From: Pseudomonas sp. BGr12
GTDB lineage: Bacteria; Pseudomonadota; Gammaproteobacteria; Pseudomonadales; Pseudomonadaceae
DNA length: 64,000 nucleotides
NCBI RefSeq assembly: GCF_030272895.1
Contig: NZ_JALRNF010000010.1
Span: 76,465 to 140,464, forward strand
Reading direction: 5' to 3'
Shown here: positions 20,956 to 29,773 of the stretch, piece by piece
Position numbering within the stretch: position 1 is the first letter of the stretch
How the letters are laid out: each line of letters opens with the position of its first letter
Position numbers and translations under genes: made by a program
The notes under the pieces: model-generated
Told to the model about the DNA's origin: nothing
The model's input: only the letters and a program-made list of their open reading frames with translations
Databases searched by the model: none

Positions 20956-23409
20956 ATGACCAGCCCCACACCCTGCTACCACTGCGCCCTGCCCGTGCCC
21001 GCCGGCAGCCACTTCACCGCCGTGGTACTCGGCCAGCCGCGGCTGTTCTGCTGCCCCGGCTGCCAGGCCGTGGCCGAAGCCATCGTCGCCGGCAACCTGG
21101 AGAGCTACTACCAGCACCGTAGCGAGGCCAGCGCCAACCCCGAGGCACTGCCCCAGCAACTGGTCGACGAACTGGCCCTGTACGACCGCGCCGATGTGCA
21201 GAAGCCCTTCGTGCGTCACAGCGGGGAGCTGGCCGAGACTACCCTGCTGATCGAAGGCATCAGCTGCGCCGCCTGCGGCTGGCTGATCGAGAAGCACCTG
21301 CGCAACCTGCCCGGGGTCACCGAGGCGCGGCTGAACCTGTCCAACCACCGCCTGCAGGTCAACTGGGCCGACAGCCAGCTGCCGCTGTCGAAACTGCTCG
21401 CCGAGCTGCGCCACATCGGCTACGCCGCCCACCCCTACCAGGCCGACCGCGCCGCCGAACAACTGGCCAGCGAAAACCGCACCGCCCTGCGCCAGCTGGG
21501 CGTCGCCGGCCTGCTGTGGTTCCAGGCGATGATGGCGACCATGGCCACCTGGCCGGAATTCAATATCGACCTGAGCCCGGAACTGCACACCATTCTGCGC
21601 TGGGTCGCGCTGTTCCTGACCACGCCCATCGTGTTCTACAGCTGCGCGCCGTTCTTCCGTGGTGCTGCCCGCGACCTGCGCACCCGCCACCTGACCATGG
21701 ATGTCTCGGTGTCCCTGGCCATCGGCCTGGCCTATGGCGCAGGCATCTGGACGGCAATCACCGGCAGCGGCGAGCTGTATTTCGATGCCGTGGGCATGTT
21801 CGCCCTGTTCCTGCTGGCCGGCCGCTACCTGGAGCGGCGCGCCCGCGAACGCACGGCCGCCGCCACCGCGCAACTGGTCAACCTGCTGCCGGCCTCCTGC
21901 CTGCGCCTGGGCGCGGCGGGCCAGAGCGAGCGAATCCTGCTCAGTGAGTTGCAACTGGGCGACTGCGTACTGATTCAACCGGGCCACGTCGTCCCCGCCG
22001 ACGGGCGCATCGTCAATGGCCAGTCGAGTGTCGATGAGTCGCTGCTGACCGGCGAATACCTGCCGCAACCCCGCCGTGCCGGCGATGCGGTCACTGCCGG
22101 CACGTTGAACGTGGAAAGTGCGCTGACCGTCGAGGTCCAGGCGCTGGGCCAGGACACCCGCCTGTCGGCCATCGTCCGCCTGCTGGAGCGGGCGCAGTCG
22201 GAAAAACCGCGCCTGGCCGAAATCGCCGACCGCGCCTCGCAATGGTTCCTGCTGTTCTCCCTGGTGGCCGCCGCGGCCATCGGCCTGCTCTGGTGGCAAC
22301 TGGACCCATCCCGGGCGTTCTGGATCGTGCTGGCCATGCTGGTCGCCACCTGTCCGTGCGCCTTGTCCCTGGCCACCCCGACCGCCTTGACCGCCGCCAC
22401 CGGCACCCTGCACAAACTCGGACTGCTGCTGACCCGCGGCCATGTGCTCGAAGGCCTGAACCAGATCGATACAGTCATCTTCGACAAAACCGGCACCCTC
22501 ACCGAAGGCCGCCTGACCTTGCGCGCCATCCGCCCGCTTGGCGCCGTCGATGCCGACCAGTGCCTGATGCTTGCCGCTGCCCTGGAAAACCGTTCCGAAC
22601 ACCCGATCGCCCGTGCCTTCGGTCGCGCCAGCGTGCCCGCCGACGAGGTCCATGCCGAACCCGGGCGGGGGCTTGAAGGTGTCGTTCAGGGACAGCGCCT
22701 GCGTATCGGCGCAGCGGACTATGTCTGCGCCCTCAGCGGCGCCCCGCTGCCGTCGATGCCTGCCGAGCCTGGCCAGTGGCTGTTGCTGGGTGACAGCCAC
22801 GGCGCCCTGGCCTGGCTGGTACTCGATGACCGTCTGCGCAGCGACGCCGCCGACCTGCTGGCTGCCTGCCGCGCACGGGGCTGGCAGACCCTGCTGCTGT
22901 CGGGCGACAGTTCGCCGATGGTGCACAGCGTGGCGGCCGAGCTGCAGATCGACCAGGCCATCGGCGGCCTGCGCCCGGACGACAAACTGGAAAAGCTCAA
23001 GGCCTTGCAACAGCAGGGCCGCAAGGTGCTGATGCTCGGCGACGGGGTTAACGATGTACCGGTGCTGGCCGCCGCCGACATCAGCATCGCCATGGGCTCG
23101 GCCACTGACCTTGCCAAGACCAGCGCCGATGCGGTGCTGCTGTCCAATCGCCTGGACGCGCTGATCCAGGCCTTCAGCCTGGCACGTCGCACCCGGCGGA
23201 TCATTATCGAGAACCTGCTGTGGGCAGCGCTGTATAATGGCCTGATGCTGCCCTTTGCCGCCCTGGGCTGGATTACTCCGGTATGGGCGGCGGTGGGCAT
23301 GTCGGTCAGTTCGCTGATCGTGGTGCTCAACGCCCTGCGTTTGACCCGCATCAAAGGCCTGCCGGCCAACGGCGCACCGGCCAGCACCGCCCACCCTGCC
23401 ACGGCCTGA
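20956..23409 (+). CDS. ccoI: Cu(I)-translocating P1B-type ATPase CcoI (FixI)
   Basis: 817-residue heavy-metal P-type ATPase that exports copper from the cytoplasm for insertion into CcoN. N-terminal cysteine motifs CYHCALP and CPGC precede a heavy-metal-associated domain with GISCAACGW (near residue 100). The membrane metal site is CPCALSLATPTAL, the phosphorylation site DKTGTLTEG, and the hinge GDGVNDVPVLAAADISIAMG. It is about 45 bases upstream of no other assembly gene but ccoS, which follows by 12 bases. The region before it carries a REP pair. Confidence 0.95.
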   Translation: MTSPTPCYHCALPVPAGSHFTAVVLGQPRLFCCPGCQAVAEAIVAGNLESYYQHRSEASANPEALPQQLVDELALYDRADVQKPFVRHSGELAETTLLIEGISCAACGWLIEKHLRNLPGVTEARLNLSNHRLQVNWADSQLPLSKLLAELRHIGYAAHPYQADRAAEQLASENRTALRQLGVAGLLWFQAMMATMATWPEFNIDLSPELHTILRWVALFLTTPIVFYSCAPFFRGAARDLRTRHLTMDVSVSLAIGLAYGAGIWTAITGSGELYFDAVGMFALFLLAGRYLERRARERTAAATAQLVNLLPASCLRLGAAGQSERILLSELQLGDCVLIQPGHVVPADGRIVNGQSSVDESLLTGEYLPQPRRAGDAVTAGTLNVESALTVEVQALGQDTRLSAIVRLLERAQSEKPRLAEIADRASQWFLLFSLVAAAAIGLLWWQLDPSRAFWIVLAMLVATCPCALSLATPTALTAATGTLHKLGLLLTRGHVLEGLNQIDTVIFDKTGTLTEGRLTLRAIRPLGAVDADQCLMLAAALENRSEHPIARAFGRASVPADEVHAEPGRGLEGVVQGQRLRIGAADYVCALSGAPLPSMPAEPGQWLLLGDSHGALAWLVLDDRLRSDAADLLAACRARGWQTLLLSGDSSPMVHSVAAELQIDQAIGGLRPDDKLEKLKALQQQGRKVLMLGDGVNDVPVLAAADISIAMGSATDLAKTSADAVLLSNRLDALIQAFSLARRTRRIIIENLLWAALYNGLMLPFAALGWITPVWAAVGMSVSSLIVVLNALRLTRIKGLPANGAPASTAHPATA

Positions 23410-23421
23410 TCAGGAGCCACC

Positions 23422-23634
23422 ATGCCTGCGTTATACGTCATGATCCCGGCCGCGCTGCTGATCGTCGCCATCGCCGTCTACATCTTCTTCTGGGCGGTGG
23501 ACAGCGGACAGTACGACGACCTCGACAGCCCGGCCCACAGCATCCTGTTCGACGACCAGGATCCGCAGCACACCGCCGCCATGGACGAAGCCGACGGCAA
23601 GAAACCCGACGACGGCGCCCCACCCCGTGCTTGA
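23422..23634 (+). CDS. ccoS: cbb3 oxidase maturation protein CcoS
   Basis: 70-residue single-pass membrane protein (YVMIPAALLIVAIAVYIFFW) with the typical SGQYDDLDSPAHSILFDD tail. CcoS is required to place heme b and copper cofactors in the oxidase. It overlaps the next gene by 8 bases. Confidence 0.92.
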   Translation: MPALYVMIPAALLIVAIAVYIFFWAVDSGQYDDLDSPAHSILFDDQDPQHTAAMDEADGKKPDDGAPPRA

Positions 23635-24310
23635 ACTGCTGCCCCTGCTCAGCTCGGCGCTGATTCTCGGCCTGCTCGGTGGCGGTCACTGCCTGGGCAT
23701 GTGTGGAGGCCTGATGGGCGCGCTCACCCTGGCCATCCCCAAGGAACAACGCAGCCGCCGTTTTCGCCTGTTGCTGGCCTACAACCTGGGCCGCATCCTC
23801 AGCTATGCCCTGGCCGGCCTGCTACTGGGCCTGGCCGGCTGGGCCGTGGCCAACAGCCCGGTGGCCCTGGGCCTGCGCGTGGTTGCGGCCTTGCTGCTGA
23901 TCAGCATGGGCCTGTACCTGGCCGGCTGGTGGAGCGGCCTGACCCGCATCGAAGGCCTGGGCCGCGGCTTGTGGCGGCATATCCAGCCCGTGGCCAACCG
24001 CCTGCTGCCGGTGTCCAGCCTGCCCCGCGCCCTGCTGCTGGGTGCCTTGTGGGGCTGGCTGCCCTGCGGCCTGGTGTACAGCACCCTGCTCTGGGCCGCG
24101 AGCCAGGGTAACGCACTCGACAGCGCCCTGTTGATGTTGGCATTCGGCCTGGGCACCTGGCCGGTGCTGCTGGCCACCGGGCTGGCGGCCGAGCAAACCG
24201 GCGCCCTGCTGCGAAAGCGCGGCGTGCGCATCGCCGGCGGCCTGCTGGTGATCCTCTTTGGCCTGTGGACCTTGCCGGGGCCGCACCAACACTGGTTGAT
24301 GGGCCACTGA
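23627..24310 (+). CDS. DsbD_2/TauE-like six-helix membrane protein
   Basis: 227 residues, about six membrane helices, with cysteine-containing helices GGGHCLGMCGGLMGAL and WGWLPCGLVYSTLLW, typical of the UreH/DsbD_2-like family often found next to ccoGHIS. A role in metal or redox handling for oxidase assembly is inferred from position. Start is GTG 23627, overlapping ccoS; translational coupling is likely. Confidence 0.8.
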   Translation: MLELLPLLSSALILGLLGGGHCLGMCGGLMGALTLAIPKEQRSRRFRLLLAYNLGRILSYALAGLLLGLAGWAVANSPVALGLRVVAALLLISMGLYLAGWWSGLTRIEGLGRGLWRHIQPVANRLLPVSSLPRALLLGALWGWLPCGLVYSTLLWAASQGNALDSALLMLAFGLGTWPVLLATGLAAEQTGALLRKRGVRIAGGLLVILFGLWTLPGPHQHWLMGH

Positions 24311-24317
24311 AGCGCTT

Positions 24318-24331
24318 TTGATACAAATCAA
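24318..24331. promoter_or_regulatory. Perfect ANR box upstream of hemN
   Basis: TTGAT-ACAA-ATCAA matches the ANR/FNR consensus at all ten positions. It is centred about 70 bases before the hemN ATG, with a -10-like TAGACT at about 24354-24359 at class II spacing. Confidence 0.88.
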
Positions 24332-24393
24332 AACAGATTTTCTCGCCACTCCTTAGACTCCGGACACTGCTGATACATCCGGGGACTGCCCAC

Positions 24394-25776
24394 ATGATCG
24401 ACGCACTTCGCTGGGACACTGGCCTGATTCGCCGCTATGACCTGGCCGGTCCGCGTTACACCTCCTACCCGACCGCCGTGCAACTGCACAGCGAAGTCGG
24501 TTCCTTCGACCTGCTGCATGCCCTGCGTGACAGCCGGCGTGCCGTGCGTCCCTTGTCGATCTACGTGCATGTGCCGTTCTGCGCCAACATCTGCTACTAC
24601 TGCGCCTGCAACAAGGTCATCACCAAGGACCGTGGCCGCGCCGCGCCCTACCTGCAGCGCCTGGAACAGGAAATCCAGCTGATCGCCTGCCATCTGGACC
24701 CCAAACAGACCGTCGAACAACTGCATTTCGGTGGCGGCACCCCGACCTTCCTCAGCCATGTCGAACTGCGCCAGCTGATGGCCCACCTGCGCAAGCATTT
24801 CAACCTGCTCGATGACGACTCCGGCGACTATGGCATCGAGATCGATCCGCGCGAAGCCGACTGGTCGACCATGGGCCTGCTGCGCGAACTGGGCTTCAAC
24901 CGCGTCAGCCTCGGCGTCCAGGACCTCGACCCGCTGGTGCAACGGGCGATCAACCGCCTGCAAAGCCTGGAACAGACCCGGACGATCATCGATGCGGCCC
25001 GCACCCTGCAGTTTCGCTCGATCAACCTCGACCTGATCTACGGCCTGCCCAAGCAGACCCCGGAAGGTTTCGCCCGCACCGTGGAAGAAGTCATCAAGCT
25101 GCAACCGGATCGTTTGTCGGTGTTCAACTATGCGCACCTGCCGGAGCGTTTCATGCCCCAGCGACGCATCGACAGCAACGACCTGCCGGCGCCTGCCGCC
25201 AAGCTGGAAATGCTGCAACGGACCATCGAACAGCTCACTGCCGCCGGCTATCGCTACATCGGCATGGACCATTTCGCCCTGCCCGACGACGAGCTGGCCA
25301 TCGCCCAGGAAGAGTCGACCCTGCAACGCAACTTCCAGGGCTACACCACCCACGGTCATTGCGACCTGATTGGCCTGGGGGTATCGGCCATCAGCCAGAT
25401 CGGCGACCTGTACTGCCAGAACAGCAGCGACCTGAACACCTACCAGGACACCCTCGCCACCTCGCAACTGGCCACCAGCCGGGGCCTGGTGTGCAACGCC
25501 GACGACCGTCTGCGCCGGGCGGTGATCCAGCAACTGATCTGCCATTTCGAACTGGACTTCGACAGCATCGAGCAGGCGTTCACCATCGACTTTCGCGGTT
25601 ATTTCAAGGAGGAATGGCCCGCCCTTCAGGCCATGCACAAGGATGGCCTGATCAACCTCAGCAGCCAGGGTATCGAGGTACTGCCCGCCGGCCGCCTGTT
25701 GGTTCGTTCGGTATGCATGGTGTTCGACGCCTACCTGGGCATGCATAGCCAGCAGCGTTTCTCCCGGGTCATCTGA
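24394..25776 (+). CDS. hemN: Oxygen-independent coproporphyrinogen III dehydrogenase HemN
   Basis: 460-residue radical-SAM enzyme making protoporphyrinogen IX from coproporphyrinogen III without oxygen, for heme supply in low oxygen. The 4Fe-4S motif CANICYYCACN (CxxxCxxC) is near residue 65, with FGGGTPTFL, GIEIDPREADW and the C-terminal HemN domain. The length is normal for HemN. A perfect ANR box upstream indicates anaerobic induction. The next gene is anr itself. Confidence 0.96.
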   Translation: MIDALRWDTGLIRRYDLAGPRYTSYPTAVQLHSEVGSFDLLHALRDSRRAVRPLSIYVHVPFCANICYYCACNKVITKDRGRAAPYLQRLEQEIQLIACHLDPKQTVEQLHFGGGTPTFLSHVELRQLMAHLRKHFNLLDDDSGDYGIEIDPREADWSTMGLLRELGFNRVSLGVQDLDPLVQRAINRLQSLEQTRTIIDAARTLQFRSINLDLIYGLPKQTPEGFARTVEEVIKLQPDRLSVFNYAHLPERFMPQRRIDSNDLPAPAAKLEMLQRTIEQLTAAGYRYIGMDHFALPDDELAIAQEESTLQRNFQGYTTHGHCDLIGLGVSAISQIGDLYCQNSSDLNTYQDTLATSQLATSRGLVCNADDRLRRAVIQQLICHFELDFDSIEQAFTIDFRGYFKEEWPALQAMHKDGLINLSSQGIEVLPAGRLLVRSVCMVFDAYLGMHSQQRFSRVI

Positions 25777-25796
25777 TTTACAGATTTCCTTGTAAA
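25777..25796. promoter_or_regulatory. Inverted repeat TTTACA-N8-TGTAAA between hemN and anr
   Basis: Perfect 6-bp arms with an 8-base spacer, starting directly after the hemN stop and about 136 bases before anr. A protein-binding role is possible; no factor is assigned. Confidence 0.35.
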
Positions 25797-25931
25797 GCAC
25801 ACTATGTTGAACGAGGTCGGACGATACGCCGCACCTGTGCCAGCATGCCTTACCCGGCATGGACTGGCCGAAACCCCATGCCCTGAGTTACCCTTACGGC
25901 TTATGTGTGCTTTCCCACAAGGAATGAAGAA

Positions 25932-26666
25932 ATGTCCGAGCCAGTCAAACTGCGCGCCCACAACCAGGCCCATTGCAAGGATTGCAGCCTGGCGCCTCTG
26001 TGCCTGCCCTTGTCATTGAACCTGGAAGACATGGATGCACTGGATGAAATCGTCAAGCGCGGGCGACCGCTGAAGAAAGGCGAGTTCCTGTTCCGCCAGG
26101 GCGACAATTTCGATTCGGTCTACGCAGTGCGCTCCGGCGCCCTGAAAACCTTCAGTTTGAGCGACGGCGGCGAGGAACAGATCACCGGCTTCCATCTGCC
26201 GAGTGAGCTGGTCGGCCTGTCCGGCATGGACACCGAGACCTACCCGGTGTCGGCCCAGGCCCAGGAAACCACCTCGGTGTGCGAGATCCCGTTCGAACGC
26301 CTTGACGAGCTGTCGGTGCAACTGCCCCAGCTGCGTCGCCAACTGATGCGGGTGATGAGCCGCGAGATCCGCGACGACCAGCAGATGATGCTGCTGCTGT
26401 CGAAGAAGACCGCCGACGAACGCATCGCCACCTTCCTGGTCAACCTCTCGGCACGCTTCCGTGCCCGTGGCTACTCGGCGAACCAGTTCCGCCTGAGCAT
26501 GTCACGCAACGAGATCGGCAACTACCTGGGCCTGGCCGTGGAAACTGTTTCACGAGTTTTCACCCGCTTCCAGCAAAACGGCCTGATCGCTGCCGAAGGC
26601 AAGGAAATCCATATCCTCGACCCGATCCAGCTGTGTGCGCTGGCCGGTGGTTCGCTGGACAGCTGA
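25932..26666 (+). CDS. anr: Anaerobic transcription regulator Anr (FNR family)
   Basis: 244-residue oxygen sensor and activator. The N-terminal cysteines C15, C18 and C24 ([11 protein letters not shown]) and C117 (SVCEIPF) are the expected ligands of an oxygen-labile 4Fe-4S cluster. A cyclic-nucleotide-like fold follows, then a Crp-type helix-turn-helix ([20 protein letters not shown]). Start chosen at ATG 25932 (MSEPVKLR). Likely regulator of the boxes before the first ccoN, ccoG and hemN. Confidence 0.96.
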   Translation: MSEPVKLRAHNQAHCKDCSLAPLCLPLSLNLEDMDALDEIVKRGRPLKKGEFLFRQGDNFDSVYAVRSGALKTFSLSDGGEEQITGFHLPSELVGLSGMDTETYPVSAQAQETTSVCEIPFERLDELSVQLPQLRRQLMRVMSREIRDDQQMMLLLSKKTADERIATFLVNLSARFRARGYSANQFRLSMSRNEIGNYLGLAVETVSRVFTRFQQNGLIAAEGKEIHILDPIQLCALAGGSLDS

Positions 26667-26721
26667 GCCGGCAGGATAAAGGGTATACTGGCGGGCATTC
26701 GTTTTTCAGGATACCCGCCCC

Positions 26722-27270
26722 ATGCACAGCGATACCTTCGACCTCAAAGCCCTGATCCGCCCGGTGCCGGACTTCCCGAAACCTGGCGTGATCTTTCGCG
26801 ACATCACCCCGCTGTTCCAGTCGCCACGGGGCCTGCGCCATGTGGCCGATGCGTTCATCGAGCGCTATGTCGAGGCCGAATTCAGCCACATCGGTGCCAT
26901 GGACGCCCGCGGCTTCTTGATCGGTTCGATCATCGCCCACCAGTTGAACAAGCCCCTGATCCTGTTCCGCAAGCAAGGCAAGCTGCCGGCCGACGTGCTC
27001 GCCGAGGGCTACCAGACCGAGTACGGCGAAGCCTTCCTCGAAGTGCATGCCGACAGCCTGTGCGAAGGCGACTCGGTGCTGATTTTCGACGACCTGATCG
27101 CCACCGGCGGCACCCTGCTGGCGGCCACCAAACTGGTACGGCGTACCGGTGCCGAGGTGTTCGAAGCGGCGGCCATCATTGACCTGCCGGAACTGGAAGG
27201 TTCGAAGCGCCTGAACGATGCAGGCGTCCCTACTTTCTGCCTGACCGCATTTTCGCTGAGCGAACGCTGA
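26722..27270 (+). CDS. apt: Adenine phosphoribosyltransferase
   Basis: 182-residue purine salvage enzyme forming AMP from adenine and PRPP in the cytosol. The PRPP-binding motif [13 protein letters not shown] and the adenine-specific segments [15 protein letters not shown] and DARGFLIG are present. It ends just before a REP pair and is convergent with recR. Confidence 0.95.
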   Translation: MHSDTFDLKALIRPVPDFPKPGVIFRDITPLFQSPRGLRHVADAFIERYVEAEFSHIGAMDARGFLIGSIIAHQLNKPLILFRKQGKLPADVLAEGYQTEYGEAFLEVHADSLCEGDSVLIFDDLIATGGTLLAATKLVRRTGAEVFEAAAIIDLPELEGSKRLNDAGVPTFCLTAFSLSER

Positions 27271-27279
27271 GTCTCGCCA

Positions 27280-27341
27280 TCGCGGGGCAAGCCCGCTCCC
27301 ACAACACTCTCCTGTGGGAGCGGGCTTGCCCCGCGATGAAG
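27280..27341. repeat. REP inverted pair 3
   Basis: Two inverted REP units between the convergent ends of apt and recR. Confidence 0.9.
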
Positions 27342-27349
27342 CAGCATCC

Positions 27350-27952
27350 TCACAATGCGATGGGCTTACGCCCGGCAAAGGAATGCGCCAGGGTGCCGCC
27401 GTCGACCAGCTCCAGCTCCCCACCCAGCGGCACGCCATGGGCGATGCGCGAGGCGACCAGGCCCTTGTCGGCCAGCAACTGGGCGATGTAATGGGCCGTC
27501 GCCTCACCCTCCACCGTCGGGTTGGTGGCCAGGATCACCTCACTGAAGGTGCCCTGTTCTTCGATACGCGCCATCAACTGCGGAATACCGATGGCCTCCG
27601 GCCCCAGGCCATCGAGCGGCGACAGATGCCCCTTGAGGACAAAGTAACGACCGCGATAGCCGGTCTGCTCCACGGCATAGACATCCATCGGACCCTCCAC
27701 TACACACAACAGGCTGTCATCACGACGCGGGTCGGAACACTGCGGGCACAGTTCCTGCTCGGTCAGCGTCCGGCACTGGCGGCAATGTCCTACGCCTTCC
27801 ATAGCCTGGCTCAGGGCCTGGGCCAGACGCGCACCACCACTGCGATCACGCTCCAACAGTTGCAACGCCATGCGCTGGGCGGTTTTCTGGCCGACACCGG
27901 GCAAGATGCGCAGGGCGTCGATCAGCTGTCGGATAAGTGGACTGAAACTCAT
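27350..27952 (-). CDS. recR: Recombination mediator RecR
   Basis: 200-residue RecFOR-pathway protein that helps load RecA at gaps. It has an N-terminal helix-hairpin-helix ([18 protein letters not shown]), the four-cysteine zinc site [16 protein letters not shown] and a Toprim domain ([16 protein letters not shown]). In E. coli and pseudomonads recR normally follows ybaB directly; here about 6.6 kb of fimbrial DNA lies between. A strong promoter of its own is visible at 27983-28011. Confidence 0.95.
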   Translation of the reverse strand: MSFSPLIRQLIDALRILPGVGQKTAQRMALQLLERDRSGGARLAQALSQAMEGVGHCRQCRTLTEQELCPQCSDPRRDDSLLCVVEGPMDVYAVEQTGYRGRYFVLKGHLSPLDGLGPEAIGIPQLMARIEEQGTFSEVILATNPTVEGEATAHYIAQLLADKGLVASRIAHGVPLGGELELVDGGTLAHSFAGRKPIAL

Positions 27953-27982
27953 AGGAAAAGACCTTGGCGCAAATGAAGGCGG

Positions 27983-28011
27983 TTTATACCCGGCCCATGA
28001 GCCAGCGTCAA
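27983..28011 (-). promoter_or_regulatory. Sigma-70 promoter of recR
   Basis: Minus-strand TTGACG-N17-TATAAA, near consensus at both hexamers with ideal spacing. The predicted start is about 24 bases before the recR ATG. This lets recR be expressed although it is separated from the dnaX operon. Confidence 0.7.
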
Positions 28012-28310
28012 ACCGGGAAGTGAGTACAGCTTTCAGTGTAGGACACTTGCAAGATAAACCGCCAAGCAGCGCGCACTCGACAAGTAGCCAACACCATTAC
28101 TTGATAGAACCTGAAGCAAACTACTCAACGCCCTACACTGACAGTCATATAGTTACACAACACCATGTAACCTGATCCTACATCCACCCCCAACAAGAAA
28201 AGCCATAATCGCCTCGCCTAACAACATTACCGCAGCAACCTCAGAAACTTAGTTGAAGTTCTGCACTAATGAACCCCAAGGCACAACAACCTATCGATTA
28301 TGGAAGCAAC
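28012..28310. other. AT-rich region between recR promoter and fimbrial genes
   Basis: No gene is supported. Base composition is visibly AT-richer than the flanking genes. It contains an inverted repeat GTTACA-N8-TGTAAC (28152-28171). It also contains ATAAACCGCC (28054-28063), an inverted match to GGCGGTTTAT at 27978-27987 over the recR -10. The divergent fimbrial promoter should lie here but I could not fix it. Confidence 0.5.
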
Positions 28311-28847
28311 ATGAAAAAAAGCATCCTTGGTTTCGCCCTGTCCTTCCCATTGCTGGCCGGCATGAGCCTCAACGCTCAAGCCACTGATGGGCAGATCGAG
28401 TTTAGCGGTAGCATCTCCGGCACTACCTGCACTATCAACGGCGGTGCCGGCGGTCAGAACTTCACCGTCGCCATGGGACCAGCACATACTTCGCAACTGA
28501 CCACGCCAGGCCAGACTGCTGAACGTCAACCGTTCAACATCCAGCTGAGCAACTGCACGCCAGCCGCCGGCAATGTGGACATTTCCTTCCTCAATGGTCC
28601 TAACGTCGACCCACTAGGGCGCCTGAACGTTGATGCCAACGGGGCTCAGAACGTGCAGATCCAACTGCTCAACGAGCGAAACGAGCAAATTCGCGTCGGC
28701 GCGCCAGATGGCTCGCAGAACACCATCCCGGTTCCGCTGACCGCAGGCGCGGCGACCCTTAACTACTACAGCGAGTACTACGCCACTGGTGCCACCACCC
28801 CAGGTGCGGCGAACACCCGCGTGCAATACATGATCCGCTTCCCTTAA
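28311..28847 (+). CDS. Major fimbrial subunit (chaperone-usher pilin)
   Basis: 178 residues. A signal peptide (MKKSILGFALSFPLLAGMSLNAQA) is followed by a pilin domain with an early cysteine pair (GTTCTING and LSNCTPA), an N-terminal donor-strand region, and the C-terminal ending TRVQYMIRFP with a penultimate aromatic residue typical of class 1 pilins. Start at ATG 28311 has a GGAAG site; an upstream in-frame ATG at 28269 lacks one. First gene of a plus-strand fimbrial cluster. Confidence 0.88.
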   Translation: MKKSILGFALSFPLLAGMSLNAQATDGQIEFSGSISGTTCTINGGAGGQNFTVAMGPAHTSQLTTPGQTAERQPFNIQLSNCTPAAGNVDISFLNGPNVDPLGRLNVDANGAQNVQIQLLNERNEQIRVGAPDGSQNTIPVPLTAGAATLNYYSEYYATGATTPGAANTRVQYMIRFP

Positions 28848-28860
28848 GCCTCGCCACTGG

Positions 28861-28883
28861 CAGTTGCCCGCTCCGGGCAACTG
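28861..28883 (+). other. Hairpin between pilin and chaperone genes
   Basis: 10-bp perfect stem CAGTTGCCCG / CGGGCAACTG with loop CTC, and no T-run after it. Such a structure between a major pilin and its chaperone could stabilise the pilin mRNA or attenuate readthrough; this is inference. Confidence 0.5.
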
Positions 28884-28938
28884 TCGTCCCGGGTGCTCAC
28901 CGATACGTGCACCCGCCCCTTCAGGTCTTGAACGTCCC

Positions 28939-29673
28939 ATGATCCAGTCGCTCCCCAAGCTGCTCGCCACCCTGGCCCTACTGGCAGTGTTCGGCCACGC
29001 TCATGCCAGCGTAGTGATTTCCGGCACCCGGGTGATTTTCCCCGCCCAGGAACGTGAAGTTACCGTCAATCTCAGCAATACCAGCAAATCCCCAACCCTG
29101 GTCCAGGTCTGGCTCGATGACGGCGATGCCGAAGCGGCTCCCGAGACCTTGCAGGTGCCCTTTACCATCACTCCGGTGCTGATCCGTATCGAGCCCGAAC
29201 AGGGGCAGGCCATTCGCCTGATCCACAGCGGTGCACCAATGAGCAAAGACCGCGAAACCCTGTACTGGCTGAACATGCTTGAGGTACCGCCCAAAGCCCA
29301 GGAAGACAACCACCTGCAGCTCGCCTTCAGGACCCGGATCAAACTGATGTATCGGCCACAAGGGCTGCCCGGCAAGGCCGCTGACGCGCCCGCCGAGGTG
29401 ACCTGGAACACGGCACCTGGTGAAAACGGCAAGGGCCTGGTACTGGTCGGGCACAATCCGACCGCTTACTACGTGAACATGGGTGAAATCAATGTTGAAC
29501 ACAATGGCAAGAGCGAAGCCTTGGGCACCGGTTACATCGCGCCGTTCAGCAGCGAGCGTTTTGTAATAAAAGAGCACTCAACGATCAGTACCGATGCACG
29601 AGTGAAGTTCATCAGCATCAATGACTACGGTGCGGGAACCACTAACAAATCACAACTCAACACTTCAAATTAA
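28939..29673 (+). CDS. Periplasmic fimbrial chaperone (PapD-like)
   Basis: 244 residues with a signal peptide (LLATLALLAVFGHAHA), then two Ig-like domains. Family signatures are seen: GTRVIFPAQEREVTVNLSN, the G1-strand area PFTITPVLIRIEPEQGQAIR and FRTRIKLMYRP. It delivers pilin subunits to the usher by donor-strand complementation. The start is ATG 28939; the frame is open upstream but without signal-peptide character. Confidence 0.9.
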   Translation: MIQSLPKLLATLALLAVFGHAHASVVISGTRVIFPAQEREVTVNLSNTSKSPTLVQVWLDDGDAEAAPETLQVPFTITPVLIRIEPEQGQAIRLIHSGAPMSKDRETLYWLNMLEVPPKAQEDNHLQLAFRTRIKLMYRPQGLPGKAADAPAEVTWNTAPGENGKGLVLVGHNPTAYYVNMGEINVEHNGKSEALGTGYIAPFSSERFVIKEHSTISTDARVKFISINDYGAGTTNKSQLNTSN

Positions 29674-29773
29674 ACCCGCCGCACACAACTTACCTACACC
29701 TCAAGCACCCATTCACAGTGTCCACACTGCGAACTTCCGTGGCCGCCTGTAATTATTAAAGACTCTCCCCAAC

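Noticed and set aside
20923-23394. Minus-strand open frame of 823 codons
   Set aside because: Shadow of ccoI, which has all P-type ATPase motifs in frame on the plus strand.
24328-25860. Minus-strand open frame of 510 codons
   Set aside because: Shadow of hemN; no family features.
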